Source: JANXZS01 sp963797255 (GTDB lineage Bacteria > Acidobacteriota > Terriglobia > Terriglobales > Acidobacteriaceae). Taken from it: a stretch of 64,000 bases of DNA. A program made the translations under genes and the position numbers. How positions within the stretch are numbered: the first letter of the stretch is position 1; the number at the start of each line of letters is the position of its first letter. The notes under the pieces were generated by a model, which was not told the origin of the DNA, searched no databases, and saw only the letters and a program-made list of their open reading frames with translations. The stretch spans positions 1 through 64,000 of the forward strand of contig CAWCOV010000036.1 of assembly GCA_963797255.1 (NCBI GenBank). Direction: 5' to 3'. This document shows, piece after piece, positions 7,334 to 17,066 of this stretch.

Positions 7334-9817
7334 TCACATCAAGTTGACCGGATCTACGTCGAGGATAAGCGCCTTGCGCGGAATTCCCATCATTTCGGCC
7401 TGATTTAAAGCCGCGCGAAGCGCTATCGCCAATACCGCTCGATTCTCAGCCTTCAAAACCAGGTGAAAGCGATATATCCGCTTCAATCGCACGATTGGGG
7501 CAGCTGCTGGGCCCAGGATGCGCAGGCGGTCCTGCGGCGTTGAATGAAACCACTTCCCGAGACTCGCGGACCAGCCAGCTGCTTCTTCAACCCGATTGCT
7601 CTGGATCATGATGTTAGCCAGCACTCCGAAAGGTGGATAGTGCATCCACTTGCGGTATTGCAACTCCTTTTGAACGAAGCCTACGTAGTTGTGCTCCGCC
7701 GCAAAGCGTATGGCGTAGTGATCGGGATGATAAGTCTGCACCAATACCGTTCCCGGTAGAACGCCTCTCCCCGCACGGCCCGAAACCTGGGTAAGCAATT
7801 GGAATACACGTTCCGCGGCGCGAAAGTCCGGCAACGTTAAAGCAAAGTCCGCACCTACCACACCAACCAGCGTGACTCCATGAATGTCGTGGCCCTTCGC
7901 AATCATCTGAGTGCCCACCAGCAAGTTGATTTCGCCGGAATGAAGCCGAGCCAGCATCCGCTCCATATCGTGCCTTCCACGCACGGTATCGCGATCCATA
8001 CGGCCGATGCGCGCGCCGGGAAAGAGTTCCTGCAGCCGTTCCTCACCTTGCTGAGAACCCGCTCCAAGAAAAAATAAATGCTCACTCTCGCACTTAGGAC
8101 AATTCTTTGGAACGGGCTTTCGAAAGCCGCAATAATGACACTCGAGACGCTGCCCGGCGTGCGCTTGCGTGTCTCCTGCCGGCAATTGCTTATGATAGGT
8201 GAGGGAGATTGCGCAGTTGTCGCATTCGATTTTTTCGCCGCAGCCTCGACACATCACAACGAAGGAATATCCGCGCCGGTTCAGCAGAATAATGACTTGC
8301 TCATTTCGATCCAGCGTGGCCTGTGTCTCCGAAATAAGAGCGCGGGAGAAAATGCTCTCCTGGCCTGTCTCCTGAAATTCCCTTCGCATGTCGACTAGTT
8401 CAACCGCAGGAAGTGGCCGGTTGGCGACACGCTCCTGGATGTCGATGCGAACATACTTGCCGCGTAAAGAGTTTTGCCATGACTCCAGTGACGGAGTGGC
8501 AGATCCAAGAACGACTGTGGCATCCGCGAATTTAGCCCGCATCACGGCAACATCTCGCGCATGATAACGCGGCGTCTCTTCCTGCTTATAGCTGGAGTCG
8601 TGCTCTTCATCCACCACGATCAATCCGAGATCTGACACAGGCGCGAAAACGGCCGAACGCGTTCCCACCACCACGCGCGCCTCGCCACCGCGAATGCGAT
8701 GCCATTGCTCCGATCTCTCGTCCGGTGTAAGGCCGGAGTGAAGAAGTGCAACATGGCTGCCGAATGCCGAATGAAGTTGTGCGGCCATGGCGGGTGTAAG
8801 GCCAATCTCCGGGACGAGAAGGATTGCTGAACGGCCGCAGTCCAGTGCTCGCTGCATCGCCGCGAGGTAAACTGCAGTCTTGCCCGATCCGGTAACGCCA
8901 TGGAGAAGACATGGCCGGAATCCTCCATCGGACAGCGATACTGAAATCTCCTGCAACGCGAGATGCTGTGCAGGATTCAGCGTATGCGAGACGAGCGGGC
9001 CGTGCGCCGATGAAGACAGGTGAAACTCTGCGGGGCGCTCTTCCACTCGCACCAGGAGTTTTTTCACTAACGTTGCGAGCGTGGAATCCGGCACGGAAAG
9101 TTCGCGCAATTCGCTGACAGCGAGTTCTCCACCTGCCCCAGCAAGTTCCGCGAGGATGAGTTGCTGATTCTCATTGAGCCTCGGAAGCCGCGTGGAATCG
9201 TCGAGCCCCCCGGGCACGAGGACAGCGTATCTAACCAGTCGGCGCGCGTCGCGTTGCGCTGCTGCGGTTTCGCGGACAATCCATTTCTTCCGCACCATTC
9301 CGGCGAGCAGGCTTGCCGTGGCCTTAGTCGCTGAACGTAGTGAGGCAATCTTCACTGCATCGCCATGCTCCAACGCGTTGAGAACCCGATACTCCATGTC
9401 CTGCGTTTCTTCCGGCAGCCGGGAACGGCGAGAGCTCCCTACCTGCGAACTCTCGAAGAGTATCTTTCGACCGGAGTCACTTATCCGGTAGAGAACATGC
9501 GACCGAACCTCTGCCATAAGCGGAAGCATTGTTCGCAGCACCTCTCCCAGGGGCGCGAGATAGTACTGGCTGATCCAGGTGGCAAGTTGCATCAGGTCGG
9601 GCGCGAGCACCGGCTCCGCGTCCATCACGGTCTGGATCTGCTTTGCCTCAACAGGGGGAGGATCGTCGTGAAGGCGGGTAACGATCCCAATCATCTTTTC
9701 ATTTCGAAATGGTACGACGACTCGGCAGCCAATTTCGGGTTGACCGGTCTCACCCATGGCATAGGTAAAGACACGGTCCAACGGAACTGGCAGCGCAACG
9801 TCGCAAAAGGCAGACAT
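7334..9817 (-). CDS. priA: Primosomal protein N' (replication restart helicase PriA)
   Basis: 827 residues. An N-terminal fork-binding region (FCDVALPVPLDRVFTYAM) precedes the superfamily 2 helicase core with HGVTGSGKTAVYLAAM (Walker A), VDEEHDSSYKQEETPRYHARD (DEEH box) and GSATPSLESW (motif III). Zinc-binding cysteines occur as CRGCGEKIECDNC and CHYCG/CPKC, and helicase motifs V-VI include GTQMIAKGHD and QVSGRAGR. PriA recognises stalled forks and reloads the replisome. It is the last gene of the long minus-strand run, 84 bases after the uracil-DNA glycosylase, a fellow DNA-repair gene. Confidence 0.95.
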   Translation of the reverse strand: MSAFCDVALPVPLDRVFTYAMGETGQPEIGCRVVVPFRNEKMIGIVTRLHDDPPPVEAKQIQTVMDAEPVLAPDLMQLATWISQYYLAPLGEVLRTMLPLMAEVRSHVLYRISDSGRKILFESSQVGSSRRSRLPEETQDMEYRVLNALEHGDAVKIASLRSATKATASLLAGMVRKKWIVRETAAAQRDARRLVRYAVLVPGGLDDSTRLPRLNENQQLILAELAGAGGELAVSELRELSVPDSTLATLVKKLLVRVEERPAEFHLSSSAHGPLVSHTLNPAQHLALQEISVSLSDGGFRPCLLHGVTGSGKTAVYLAAMQRALDCGRSAILLVPEIGLTPAMAAQLHSAFGSHVALLHSGLTPDERSEQWHRIRGGEARVVVGTRSAVFAPVSDLGLIVVDEEHDSSYKQEETPRYHARDVAVMRAKFADATVVLGSATPSLESWQNSLRGKYVRIDIQERVANRPLPAVELVDMRREFQETGQESIFSRALISETQATLDRNEQVIILLNRRGYSFVVMCRGCGEKIECDNCAISLTYHKQLPAGDTQAHAGQRLECHYCGFRKPVPKNCPKCESEHLFFLGAGSQQGEERLQELFPGARIGRMDRDTVRGRHDMERMLARLHSGEINLLVGTQMIAKGHDIHGVTLVGVVGADFALTLPDFRAAERVFQLLTQVSGRAGRGVLPGTVLVQTYHPDHYAIRFAAEHNYVGFVQKELQYRKWMHYPPFGVLANIMIQSNRVEEAAGWSASLGKWFHSTPQDRLRILGPAAAPIVRLKRIYRFHLVLKAENRAVLAIALRAALNQAEMMGIPRKALILDVDPVNLM

Positions 9818-9901
9818 GGAAAGTTGATCTCGTTCTTCAGGTAACCATACAATGCGGCGCGGAAGATTTGTACATCTGCTCTACAAGCACACGCCGCAGA
9901 A

Positions 9902-10753
9902 CTATGGCGTTTGTTTAGACGGCTCTCGCGCAGGGGGCGATAAACTCAGCTCAGCCATCGCGATCTGAAGATCCTTCCACGCTTCCTTTTTCTGCGCAGG
10001 ATCGCGCAGAAGGTAGGCGGGATGGTAGGTCACAATCAACCGAGCGCCTCGCACGGAATGAACACGACCTCTGAGTGCGTTCAGAGGACTCTTGCCGCCC
10101 AACAAATAGGTGGCGGCCGTTGAACCGAGAGCGACGATTAGTTCCGGACGAATAACGTCAATCTGCCGAAAGAGAAACTGAGTACAGGTGTGGGCCTCTT
10201 CCGGCTCAGGAACACGATTTCCCGGCGGGCGGCACTTCACAATATTCGCGATGTAAACCTGTTCGCGGCTGAGCCCCATCGCATTGATCATGTTGTTGAG
10301 GAGTTGTCCCGCTCGCCCGACAAATGGCAGGCCCTGCGCATCTTCGTCTGCGCCCGGACCCTCTCCGACAAAAAGCAGACGGGCATTCGGATTTCCATCA
10401 CCGAAAACAATCTTGTTTCGCCCTGCGGAGAGGGCGCAGCGTGTGCACTCGCCGAGGTCCTGCCGGATGATATTCAGGGCCTGAGCACGCCTTGCGGGTT
10501 CAATGATCCCGGCGATTGCAGGGGCGGGTGGAAAAGGCTTGCGAGCTGAGATTTCCTGCTCCTCGACATCGATAGAAATTTGGGATTGAGTTTCGTTAAA
10601 GACCGCGGAGAGGTTCTGAAGCAATTCCGCATTTTCCAGCGGCTCGCCTCGACGATAGAAATCGTAGATGCCCAGGTCGCGATAGTACTGCATCCGCGCC
10701 GCTAGCAGCGTCTGCCTGTCTTGTATCTCTTTTCGAGGCTGCACTTCGGTCAT
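9902..10753 (-). CDS. Family 4 type uracil-DNA glycosylase (Fe-S)
   Basis: 283 residues. The domain begins near residue 95. Cys103, Cys106, Cys174 and Cys190 match the four ligands of the [4Fe-4S] cluster in family 4 enzymes. Motif 1 is GEGPGADED (130-138) and motif 2 is HPAYLLR (244-250). It excises uracil from DNA. The first ~90 residues are an extra, poorly conserved extension. It starts three bases after the stop of coaBC, so they are co-transcribed. Some annotation pipelines label such proteins 'DNA polymerase', from a historical misannotation. Confidence 0.9.
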   Translation of the reverse strand: MTEVQPRKEIQDRQTLLAARMQYYRDLGIYDFYRRGEPLENAELLQNLSAVFNETQSQISIDVEEQEISARKPFPPAPAIAGIIEPARRAQALNIIRQDLGECTRCALSAGRNKIVFGDGNPNARLLFVGEGPGADEDAQGLPFVGRAGQLLNNMINAMGLSREQVYIANIVKCRPPGNRVPEPEEAHTCTQFLFRQIDVIRPELIVALGSTAATYLLGGKSPLNALRGRVHSVRGARLIVTYHPAYLLRDPAQKKEAWKDLQIAMAELSLSPPAREPSKQTP

Positions 10754-10756
10754 CCG

Positions 10757-11998
10757 CTAATCCTGCCGTGAGACGTGTGCGTCCGTCTCTGTGATGACTG
10801 AGAGCGGGCGACGCAGCGCGAGAATCTCATCCAGGATGCGCTCGGCGAGGAGGCGCTTCGACATTTCAGGAAGTTCGATTGCCGTTTGCACTGTCAGGAA
10901 AGTTGCAGCATTGCGGTCAGAGTCGAAACCAAGTCCAGGGCGGGCGACATCGTTGAGAACGATAGCATCGACGCCTTTTCGTAAAAGCTTGACTCTGCCA
11001 TTCTCAAGTGTATTTTCCGTCTCGGCTGCGAAGCCAATCACCATGGTGCCTGCTTTCCTCAGGCGCACAACCTCGGCAAGGATGTCTTCCGTTGGAGTGA
11101 GTTCGATTGTTATGGGTCCGGTTCGCTTGATCTTCTGTTCAGCTTTGATCACAGGACGATAATCCGCCACGGCGGCAGCCTTGATCACAATCGACACCTG
11201 ATCCAACCTGCTGAGCACTGCGGCTCGCATTTCGTCGGCGGTGATGACAGGGATAACTTCACAATTCGCCGGCGCACGCAACTGGGTTGGTCCGCTGACT
11301 AGGACAACGCGAGCGCCTCGATTGATCGCCGCTTCGGCAATAGCGTATCCCATCTTTCCGCTCGAACGATTTCCGATGTAGCGGACGGGATCGAGCGCCT
11401 CACGCGTCCCTCCCGCAGTCACCAACACGACTTCGCCCGCAAGATCGTTGCGGCAATTAAGAACTTGCAATACGTTTTCCGCGATGGCTTCGGGCTCGGC
11501 CATTCTTCCATCGCCGACCATACCGCACGCGAGATAGCCGCTTCCCGGCTCGATAACGCGCACACCGCGACTCTTCAACGTTTCAAGATTCGCCTGTGTG
11601 GCGGGATGCATCCACATGTTCACGTTCATTGCGGGAGCAACGATCACGGGAGCGGTGGTGGCAAGGTACATCGTCGTTAGAAAATCATCCGCGATGCCAT
11701 GAGCGAATTTCGCGAGAGTGTTTGCAGTGGCGGGTGCAACGACGAGAGCGTCCGTCCACTGCGCCTCAGAAATGTGTTGAATCGCGGAATCGAGGTTCGA
11801 TTCCGCAGAACTCGAAGACCACAATCCTGTAATGACCTTGTGGCCCGTAAGTGAAGCAAAGGTAAGCGGCTGAATGAACTCGCGCGCCGCATCGGTCATA
11901 ACGACGTGCACATCCAGTGCCTGCCGCTGCAACGCGCGAACAAGCTCTGCGGCCTTGTAGGCAGAAATCCCGCCGGAAACTCCAACCGTAACCTTCAT
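10757..11998 (-). CDS. coaBC: Bifunctional CoaBC: phosphopantothenate-cysteine ligase / PPC decarboxylase
   Basis: 413 residues. The flavin-dependent CoaC half comes first (GVSGGISAYKAAELVR, the active-site His in IQHISEA, PAMNVNMW, and the Cys in GYLACGMVGDGRM). The CoaB half follows (TAGGTREALDPVRYIGNRSSGK, AAAVADYRP). Together they make 4'-phosphopantetheine from phosphopantothenate and cysteine for coenzyme A. Placing it directly after rpoZ and gmk is a common bacterial arrangement. Confidence 0.95.
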   Translation of the reverse strand: MKVTVGVSGGISAYKAAELVRALQRQALDVHVVMTDAAREFIQPLTFASLTGHKVITGLWSSSSAESNLDSAIQHISEAQWTDALVVAPATANTLAKFAHGIADDFLTTMYLATTAPVIVAPAMNVNMWMHPATQANLETLKSRGVRVIEPGSGYLACGMVGDGRMAEPEAIAENVLQVLNCRNDLAGEVVLVTAGGTREALDPVRYIGNRSSGKMGYAIAEAAINRGARVVLVSGPTQLRAPANCEVIPVITADEMRAAVLSRLDQVSIVIKAAAVADYRPVIKAEQKIKRTGPITIELTPTEDILAEVVRLRKAGTMVIGFAAETENTLENGRVKLLRKGVDAIVLNDVARPGLGFDSDRNAATFLTVQTAIELPEMSKRLLAERILDEILALRRPLSVITETDAHVSRQD

Positions 11999-12063
11999 AG
12001 CGTGATTGTAACCCCCCTTTAAGGGGCAGTCATCCGCGGAAAAACTGCCTCAAGATGTAGTTG

Positions 12064-12294
12064 CTAGCTATCGGCGAGAATTGGGATGGAAGGTGCTTCG
12101 ATATCAGGTTTGTGGATCGGAGCGGGCTTGATGTACGCCACCTTACCGGCCGCGATCTCTTCCTGGGCCACACGGCACGCTTTGCTTGAACGCGTAGGAA
12201 CCAGTGGCTGAGAACCACACTGTAGCTGGCGGGCGCGCCGCGCAGCCACGAGGACATAGCTGTAACTGCTATCGAATCCTTGCTCGAGCTTCAT
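12064..12294 (-). CDS. rpoZ: RNA polymerase omega subunit
   Basis: 76 residues. DSSYSYVLVAARRARQLQ and the downstream KACRVAQEEIAAGKV match the omega/RPB6 fold that helps assemble the beta-prime subunit. The start is set by a clear AGGAGG eight bases before the ATG at 12294. The frame is open further upstream to 12414 but that part overlaps gmk and has no family similarity. It sits between gmk and coaBC, as in many bacteria. Confidence 0.88.
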   Translation of the reverse strand: MKLEQGFDSSYSYVLVAARRARQLQCGSQPLVPTRSSKACRVAQEEIAAGKVAYIKPAPIHKPDIEAPSIPILADS

Positions 12295-12344
12295 TACTGC
12301 CTCCTGAAGATTCACTCGTGCTTCGATGGGGATCAAGTGATCAG

Positions 12345-13052
12345 TTATGTCCCCTGCAGTCCAAACGAGGCGAGTACGGGCCCCAGTCGCTGCATCGAAT
12401 TCTGCTGCCGGCAAGCCTCGGCAATTGTTATCAGCCGAGCTGCTTCGGCGGTGATCGCGCTGTCGCCTCTTCGAATTCGCTCCGACGAGACTATAGCTTC
12501 CAACTCTTCGACCGCACGATCCAGGATGTCGTTGACCAAAATATAACCGTATTGGCGATAATTCTCAATTTCTTGGCGCGCTTTTGCCAAGCGAAGTTCG
12601 ATAACTTCCTGCTCTACATGACCTTCCGCGCGACTGCGATTTCGTAGACGGGTGGCCAGAATTTCCGGCGTGGGCGGCATGATGAAGATGCTGACAGCAT
12701 CAGGAAGTTTCTCGCGAACCTGCGACGCGCCCTGCACATCAATGTCGAGCAGGATGTCTTTACCGTCGCGCTCCGCATCCTGAAGTGTGCGCCGCGCTGT
12801 GCCGTAATAGTTGCCGAATACTTCGGCATACTCCAGGAATTCGCCGGCGGCGATCATTCGTTGAAACTCTGCGCGATTGGTGAAGTGATACTCTCGGCCT
12901 TCTTCTTCAGAGCCGCGCGGTGGGCGCGTGGTGTAGGAGATGGAAAATTCCAGTCCACTGACGAGCGTTCGCAATTGGTTTACGAGGGTGGATTTTCCCG
13001 AGCCGGATGGCGCAGAAATAATGAACAGGATTCCAGCCAAATGCCTTTCCAC
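12345..13052 (-). CDS. gmk: Guanylate kinase
   Basis: 235 residues. P-loop SAPSGSGKSTLVNQL, the GMP-binding SYTTRPPRGSEEEGREYHF and the downstream DIDVQGASQVR are complete. It phosphorylates GMP to GDP, feeding GTP and (p)ppGpp pools. The C-terminus is about 25 residues longer than the E. coli enzyme. It is followed by rpoZ. Confidence 0.95.
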   Translation of the reverse strand: MERHLAGILFIISAPSGSGKSTLVNQLRTLVSGLEFSISYTTRPPRGSEEEGREYHFTNRAEFQRMIAAGEFLEYAEVFGNYYGTARRTLQDAERDGKDILLDIDVQGASQVREKLPDAVSIFIMPPTPEILATRLRNRSRAEGHVEQEVIELRLAKARQEIENYRQYGYILVNDILDRAVEELEAIVSSERIRRGDSAITAEAARLITIAEACRQQNSMQRLGPVLASFGLQGT

Positions 13053-13092
13053 CTTCCCTAAAGTTGTCTCTAAGTGCTCCGTCTATGCGGCG

Positions 13093-14046
13093 CTACTCGA
13101 TGTTCTGCACTTGCTCGCGAGCTTTTTCAATCTCCGATTTCATTCCCAAACCTAGCTCCGTTATGCCAGCGCCATTTCCCGAAACACCGCTCGTTTTTGA
13201 AAGCAGGGTGTTCGCTTCCCGGTTCATTTCCTGCAACAGGAAGTCGAGCTTCTTTCCAAGCTCGCCGCCGGCATCCAGCAAGGAGTGGAAATGTTCGATA
13301 TGCGTGCGCAGGCGCGCGATCTCTTCTTCGACGTCACTGCGCTCCGCCAGCAACGCGGCTTCCTGCAGTACGCGATCGCGATCGAAAGCTCCGCCAACCA
13401 ACGTCGCGAGCCTCTGGCTTACGCGCTCGAAATACGCCTTTTGCACGTCGTGGCGAAATCCGGCTACGCTGTCGACGAAGTTTCGAAGGCGATCGAGACC
13501 AGCACGCAACTCATCCACGAGCCCGCGACCCTCCTGGGCTCTCATCTGGTTCAACTCGGCTACGAGCGGCTCCACTTCAGCGGCAACCACTTCTTCAAGT
13601 TTCTGCACTTCCTCGTCGTTCGAAGAACGAGCCTCAGCGCTGAAGACGCCCGGCATGCGGAAAACAGCGTTCAAATCCGGCTCGGCAACAATTCCATTCT
13701 CTTCAGCAGCGTCGCGGAAGGCCGCGATGTACGAGGCCACAAGAGCATGGTCGTACTTTGATTCGGCGCGGTTGTTGCGATCCAGCGTGAGCGTCACCTC
13801 TACGTGGCCACGGAGAATTTGCTGCTTGAGAATCCTGCGCAGTCGCATTTCAAGCGCGTCTGTGCCTGAGGGCATACGCAGGTGCAGGTCAAGAAAACGA
13901 TGGTTCACGCTCTTGAGGCTGAGAGTGTAGCCGAGGCCATCGGAGACACGACCGCTGATTCGGGCAAAGCCGGTCATTGAGTGGACGGGTGCGGAAGATG
14001 CCGGCAGGGTTCGCGTGACAAGGTCCGTGGATTCTGTGGCCAACAT
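13093..14046 (-). CDS. yicC: YicC/YloC-family endoribonuclease
   Basis: About 317 residues. It contains the N-terminal HSMTGFAR motif, LKSVNHRFLDLHLRMP, and the C-terminal DUF1732 part with KLDFLLQEMNREANTLLSK. E. coli YicC is an endoribonuclease linked to small-RNA decay. The start is uncertain. ATG at 14046 has GAAGG eight bases ahead, ATG at 14070 has no clear site, and the family norm would be the Met of MTGFA at 13977. It lies directly upstream of gmk, as in many genomes. Confidence 0.88.
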   Translation of the reverse strand: MLATESTDLVTRTLPASSAPVHSMTGFARISGRVSDGLGYTLSLKSVNHRFLDLHLRMPSGTDALEMRLRRILKQQILRGHVEVTLTLDRNNRAESKYDHALVASYIAAFRDAAEENGIVAEPDLNAVFRMPGVFSAEARSSNDEEVQKLEEVVAAEVEPLVAELNQMRAQEGRGLVDELRAGLDRLRNFVDSVAGFRHDVQKAYFERVSQRLATLVGGAFDRDRVLQEAALLAERSDVEEEIARLRTHIEHFHSLLDAGGELGKKLDFLLQEMNREANTLLSKTSGVSGNGAGITELGLGMKSEIEKAREQVQNIE

Positions 14047-14076
14047 TGATTGAGCCTTCGTAGTGGTCATTGTTTG

Positions 14077-15930
14077 TTACTCATTTGGTTGTAGCGCTTC
14101 CAGCGCTGGAATATCTGCCGCGTCCATGAACTGCAAATGATACAAGCGTTGATACGTAGGTGAAATCTGCAATAGTTCGTCGTGCGATCCAATCGCAGTA
14201 ATTCGCCCATTCTCGAGTACCGCAATACGATTTGCGCGGCGAACGGTAGAAAGCCGATGTGCAATCACAACGGTAGTCCTGTCTGTCATCAGGTTTGCCA
14301 GCGCGGTCTGCACCAGCGACTCGCTTTCGGCGTCAAGTGCGGAAGTTGCCTCATCCAGGATCAGGATCGGCGCATTCTTCAACAAGGCACGCGCGATCGC
14401 AAGGCGCTGCCGCTCGCCACCCGAGAGACGAAAGCCCCGTTCACCGATGATTGTGTCGTAGCCTTCCGGCAATCGCATAATGAAGTCATGCGCCAGAGCT
14501 GCGTTCGCTGCGTCCAGAACGCGGCTCATAGGCACATCTGGTTGACCGTAGGCGATGTTATTGCGCACAGTGTCATTAAACAGAATTGTTTCCTGCGTAA
14601 CTTTCGCGATTTGTGCACGGAGCGATGCCAAACTCACGTCTCGAACATTCTGCCCATCGACAAACAATCCGCCGGAGGTCACGTCAAAGAATCGCGGAAT
14701 AAGGTTCACCAGCGTAGTTTTTCCTGATCCGCTGGGACCCACGATCGCAACAACTTCGCCGCAATGCACTTCAAGATCAATGTCGTACAGAACTTCTTTC
14801 ACACCTTCATCGTCGCTATAAGAAAAACCAACATGGTCAAAGCGGATGCCCTCGCTGAATCCCTTGAGGATGACGGGGCGCGGGCGCTCCTGAACATCAT
14901 CCTGAGAGTCCATGAAGTCGAAGATCGTCGACGAGGCGCCCACCGCCTGCTGGAAACTGTTGTTGAAAAGAGCGAACTTGCGGACAGGGCTATAGAGGCT
15001 GAAGACGGCGATGATGAATGCGAAGAAAACGCCCTGCGTCATGTAGCCATGCTTGATTTCGTTGCGTCCGACCCACAACAGCAGCGCGATCGCGATCGAA
15101 CCGATAGTATCCATAAGTGGCGAGCTAATGGCCTGTGCGCGAACTGACCGTAAGTTGGCACGGAAAAGCCGGCGCGCAGCGGCCTTGAAGCGCACCATCT
15201 CCCACCACTCCATGTTGAACGCTTTTACGATGCCGTTGCCGGTAATGGTTTCGTGCAGGATGTTCTGAATCTCCGCCAGTTTATCCTGACCGCGACGCGT
15301 GGTCTGCCGGACTTCCCTGCCGATCCTGCGGCCTGAAGTAATAACCACGGGGACAAAAATCAGCAACATCAGCGAAAGCCATTTGCCCAGAAAAATAACG
15401 ACCACGATCGTGAATAGAAGGGTAAAGACTTGTTGCAGAAATTCCGACAACACCGACGACATCGCGTATTGCACTCTCTCGATGTCATTGATCAGCGTGG
15501 AGAGAATGGTTCCCGTGGTGTGCTTTTGGAAAAACGCTACCGAACGGCGGAGGATCGCTTGGTAAAGATCATCACGAAGATCGGTGATCATGCCGAAGCC
15601 GGCATAGTTCGTCAGGTAAGTCCCGGCGTAATCACAAAGGCCCTTGATGATCGTGGATCCCACAAGGGCCACCGCCACAACGGTCCATTCATTGTGAAAG
15701 TAGGAGGGAACAATCTGGCGCAGATCCAGATGGTAACTGGTGCCCGGCACAGTGAATAACTGGATAGGCCCATCGGGCATGTTCGGGTTCAACGCACGAT
15801 CAGAGATAGGCCGCACCAGCAGCAGACGGAATGCGTCCATCAGGCCTACGACTGCCATTAAAACGACTGCCAAAATCGCCTGAAACGTATAGGGCGCAAG
15901 ATACCGGAGCAGGCGCAGCAGTTTTCTCAC
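14077..15930 (-). CDS. MsbA-like ABC exporter (permease-ATPase fusion)
   Basis: 617 residues: six membrane helices in the first ~330, then a nucleotide-binding domain with Walker A GPSGSGKTTLVNLIP, signature LSGGERQRLAIARALL, Walker B ILILDEATSALD and the H-loop HRLST. This half-transporter works as a homodimer. With lptB and the LptC/A-like protein in the same gene run, flipping lipid A-core across the inner membrane is the most likely role. Multidrug export by relatives of the same shape cannot be excluded. It ends six bases before the longest yicC frame. Confidence 0.88.
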   Translation of the reverse strand: MRKLLRLLRYLAPYTFQAILAVVLMAVVGLMDAFRLLLVRPISDRALNPNMPDGPIQLFTVPGTSYHLDLRQIVPSYFHNEWTVVAVALVGSTIIKGLCDYAGTYLTNYAGFGMITDLRDDLYQAILRRSVAFFQKHTTGTILSTLINDIERVQYAMSSVLSEFLQQVFTLLFTIVVVIFLGKWLSLMLLIFVPVVITSGRRIGREVRQTTRRGQDKLAEIQNILHETITGNGIVKAFNMEWWEMVRFKAAARRLFRANLRSVRAQAISSPLMDTIGSIAIALLLWVGRNEIKHGYMTQGVFFAFIIAVFSLYSPVRKFALFNNSFQQAVGASSTIFDFMDSQDDVQERPRPVILKGFSEGIRFDHVGFSYSDDEGVKEVLYDIDLEVHCGEVVAIVGPSGSGKTTLVNLIPRFFDVTSGGLFVDGQNVRDVSLASLRAQIAKVTQETILFNDTVRNNIAYGQPDVPMSRVLDAANAALAHDFIMRLPEGYDTIIGERGFRLSGGERQRLAIARALLKNAPILILDEATSALDAESESLVQTALANLMTDRTTVVIAHRLSTVRRANRIAVLENGRITAIGSHDELLQISPTYQRLYHLQFMDAADIPALEALQPNE

Positions 15931-16095
15931 TGGGCGCGTCCCTCCCTATTTCCTTCTCCAGGTGAGAGGAGGCGCCTTTTCCCATGTTTCCGGATCATCA
16001 GAATATTGTACCCATCTGCCCGGAATTTCGCCGCACTCGATTCCTGAGGGAAGATTTGCGGCCTGGGATGCATCATGACCATCCGATTCCCTCGG

Positions 16096-17043
16096 CTACC
16101 GGGGCATGTCACGGTGCGACGACTTCACGCTGTAGCCCTTCGCCGCCAATCGCTTGCGCACATCCTCGGCAATCATCACCGAGCGATGCTGACCGCCCGT
16201 ACACCCGAATGCAACCGTCAGGTAACTCTTTCCTTCCTTGATATAAAACGGCAACAAAAACAGCAGCAGATCGGTAACGCGATCAAGAAACTGCCCCGTC
16301 TGCGCAAAGCGCCGAATATATGCGGCGACCTTGGGGTGCTCCCCAGTAAGCCCGCGGAACTCCGGAACAAAGTGAGGGTTAGGCAGAAATCTCACGTCGA
16401 AAACAAGATCCGCATCCATCGGTACGCCATTTTTGAATCCGAAGCTGGTGACAGAGATGAGAAGCTCTCGGCGCGTATCTTTCAACTCAAACTTGCTCTG
16501 GATGAAGGTCCGCAATTCATGGACGTTGAACTTCGATGTATCCACGCTGAAGTCGGCGAGGTTTCGCACCGGGTCGAGCATTTTGCGTTCGGAGCGCAGC
16601 GACCGCACAACGGATTCCGAGCGGCCCAAAGGATGCGGGCGTCGCGTCTCAGAATAACGACGCTGGAGGACGTCATCCGAAGCATCAAGAAAAACGACCC
16701 GCGTAGGAAGGACCTTACGCACCTCCCTGAGCAGAGCGGGAAAACGGTCGAGCGTCTGCCCCTCGCGCACATCCACGACGATTGCCGCGCGGCGGATTTC
16801 TACCGATTGCCTTACCAGATCCGCAAACCTGGGGATAAGCTCCATAGGCAGGTTGTCGACAGAGTAGAATCCCAAATCTTCAAAAGCCTTCAATGCAGAG
16901 GCTTTTCCTGCGCCGGAAATTCCCGTCAGAACCACGAGTTCTCGCGATTCTTCGGGCACAATCAACTTGGACCTTTTGGGCTTCTTTGCCTTTTCGACCT
17001 TGGCGGGAGGTTTGCGCGGGGCCGTCTTTTTCCTGGGAGGCAT
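16096..17043 (-). CDS. rapZ: RNase adapter / nucleotide-binding protein RapZ
   Basis: 315 residues. The N-terminal kinase-like domain has LTGISGAGKASALKAFEDLGFYSVDNLP and the C-terminal domain has CTGGQHRSVMIAEDV, both diagnostic. In E. coli RapZ directs RNase E to the GlmZ small RNA and so controls amino-sugar supply for the envelope. Walker A is altered: GISGAGKAS (41-49) has Ala48 where Ser/Thr normally binds Mg-nucleotide, although a Ser follows. The first 27 residues form a Lys/Pro/Arg-rich tail absent from most homologues. It belongs to the rpoN-hpf neighbourhood, as in proteobacteria. Confidence 0.92.
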   Translation of the reverse strand: MPPRKKTAPRKPPAKVEKAKKPKRSKLIVPEESRELVVLTGISGAGKASALKAFEDLGFYSVDNLPMELIPRFADLVRQSVEIRRAAIVVDVREGQTLDRFPALLREVRKVLPTRVVFLDASDDVLQRRYSETRRPHPLGRSESVVRSLRSERKMLDPVRNLADFSVDTSKFNVHELRTFIQSKFELKDTRRELLISVTSFGFKNGVPMDADLVFDVRFLPNPHFVPEFRGLTGEHPKVAAYIRRFAQTGQFLDRVTDLLLFLLPFYIKEGKSYLTVAFGCTGGQHRSVMIAEDVRKRLAAKGYSVKSSHRDMPR

Positions 17044-17066
17044 GGCCTCATCCTAGCACCGCATGG

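Noticed and set aside
13064..13930. 288-codon plus-strand frame opposite yicC
   Set aside because: Ser/Arg-rich composition typical of antisense shadow; the yicC reading is clearly the conserved one.
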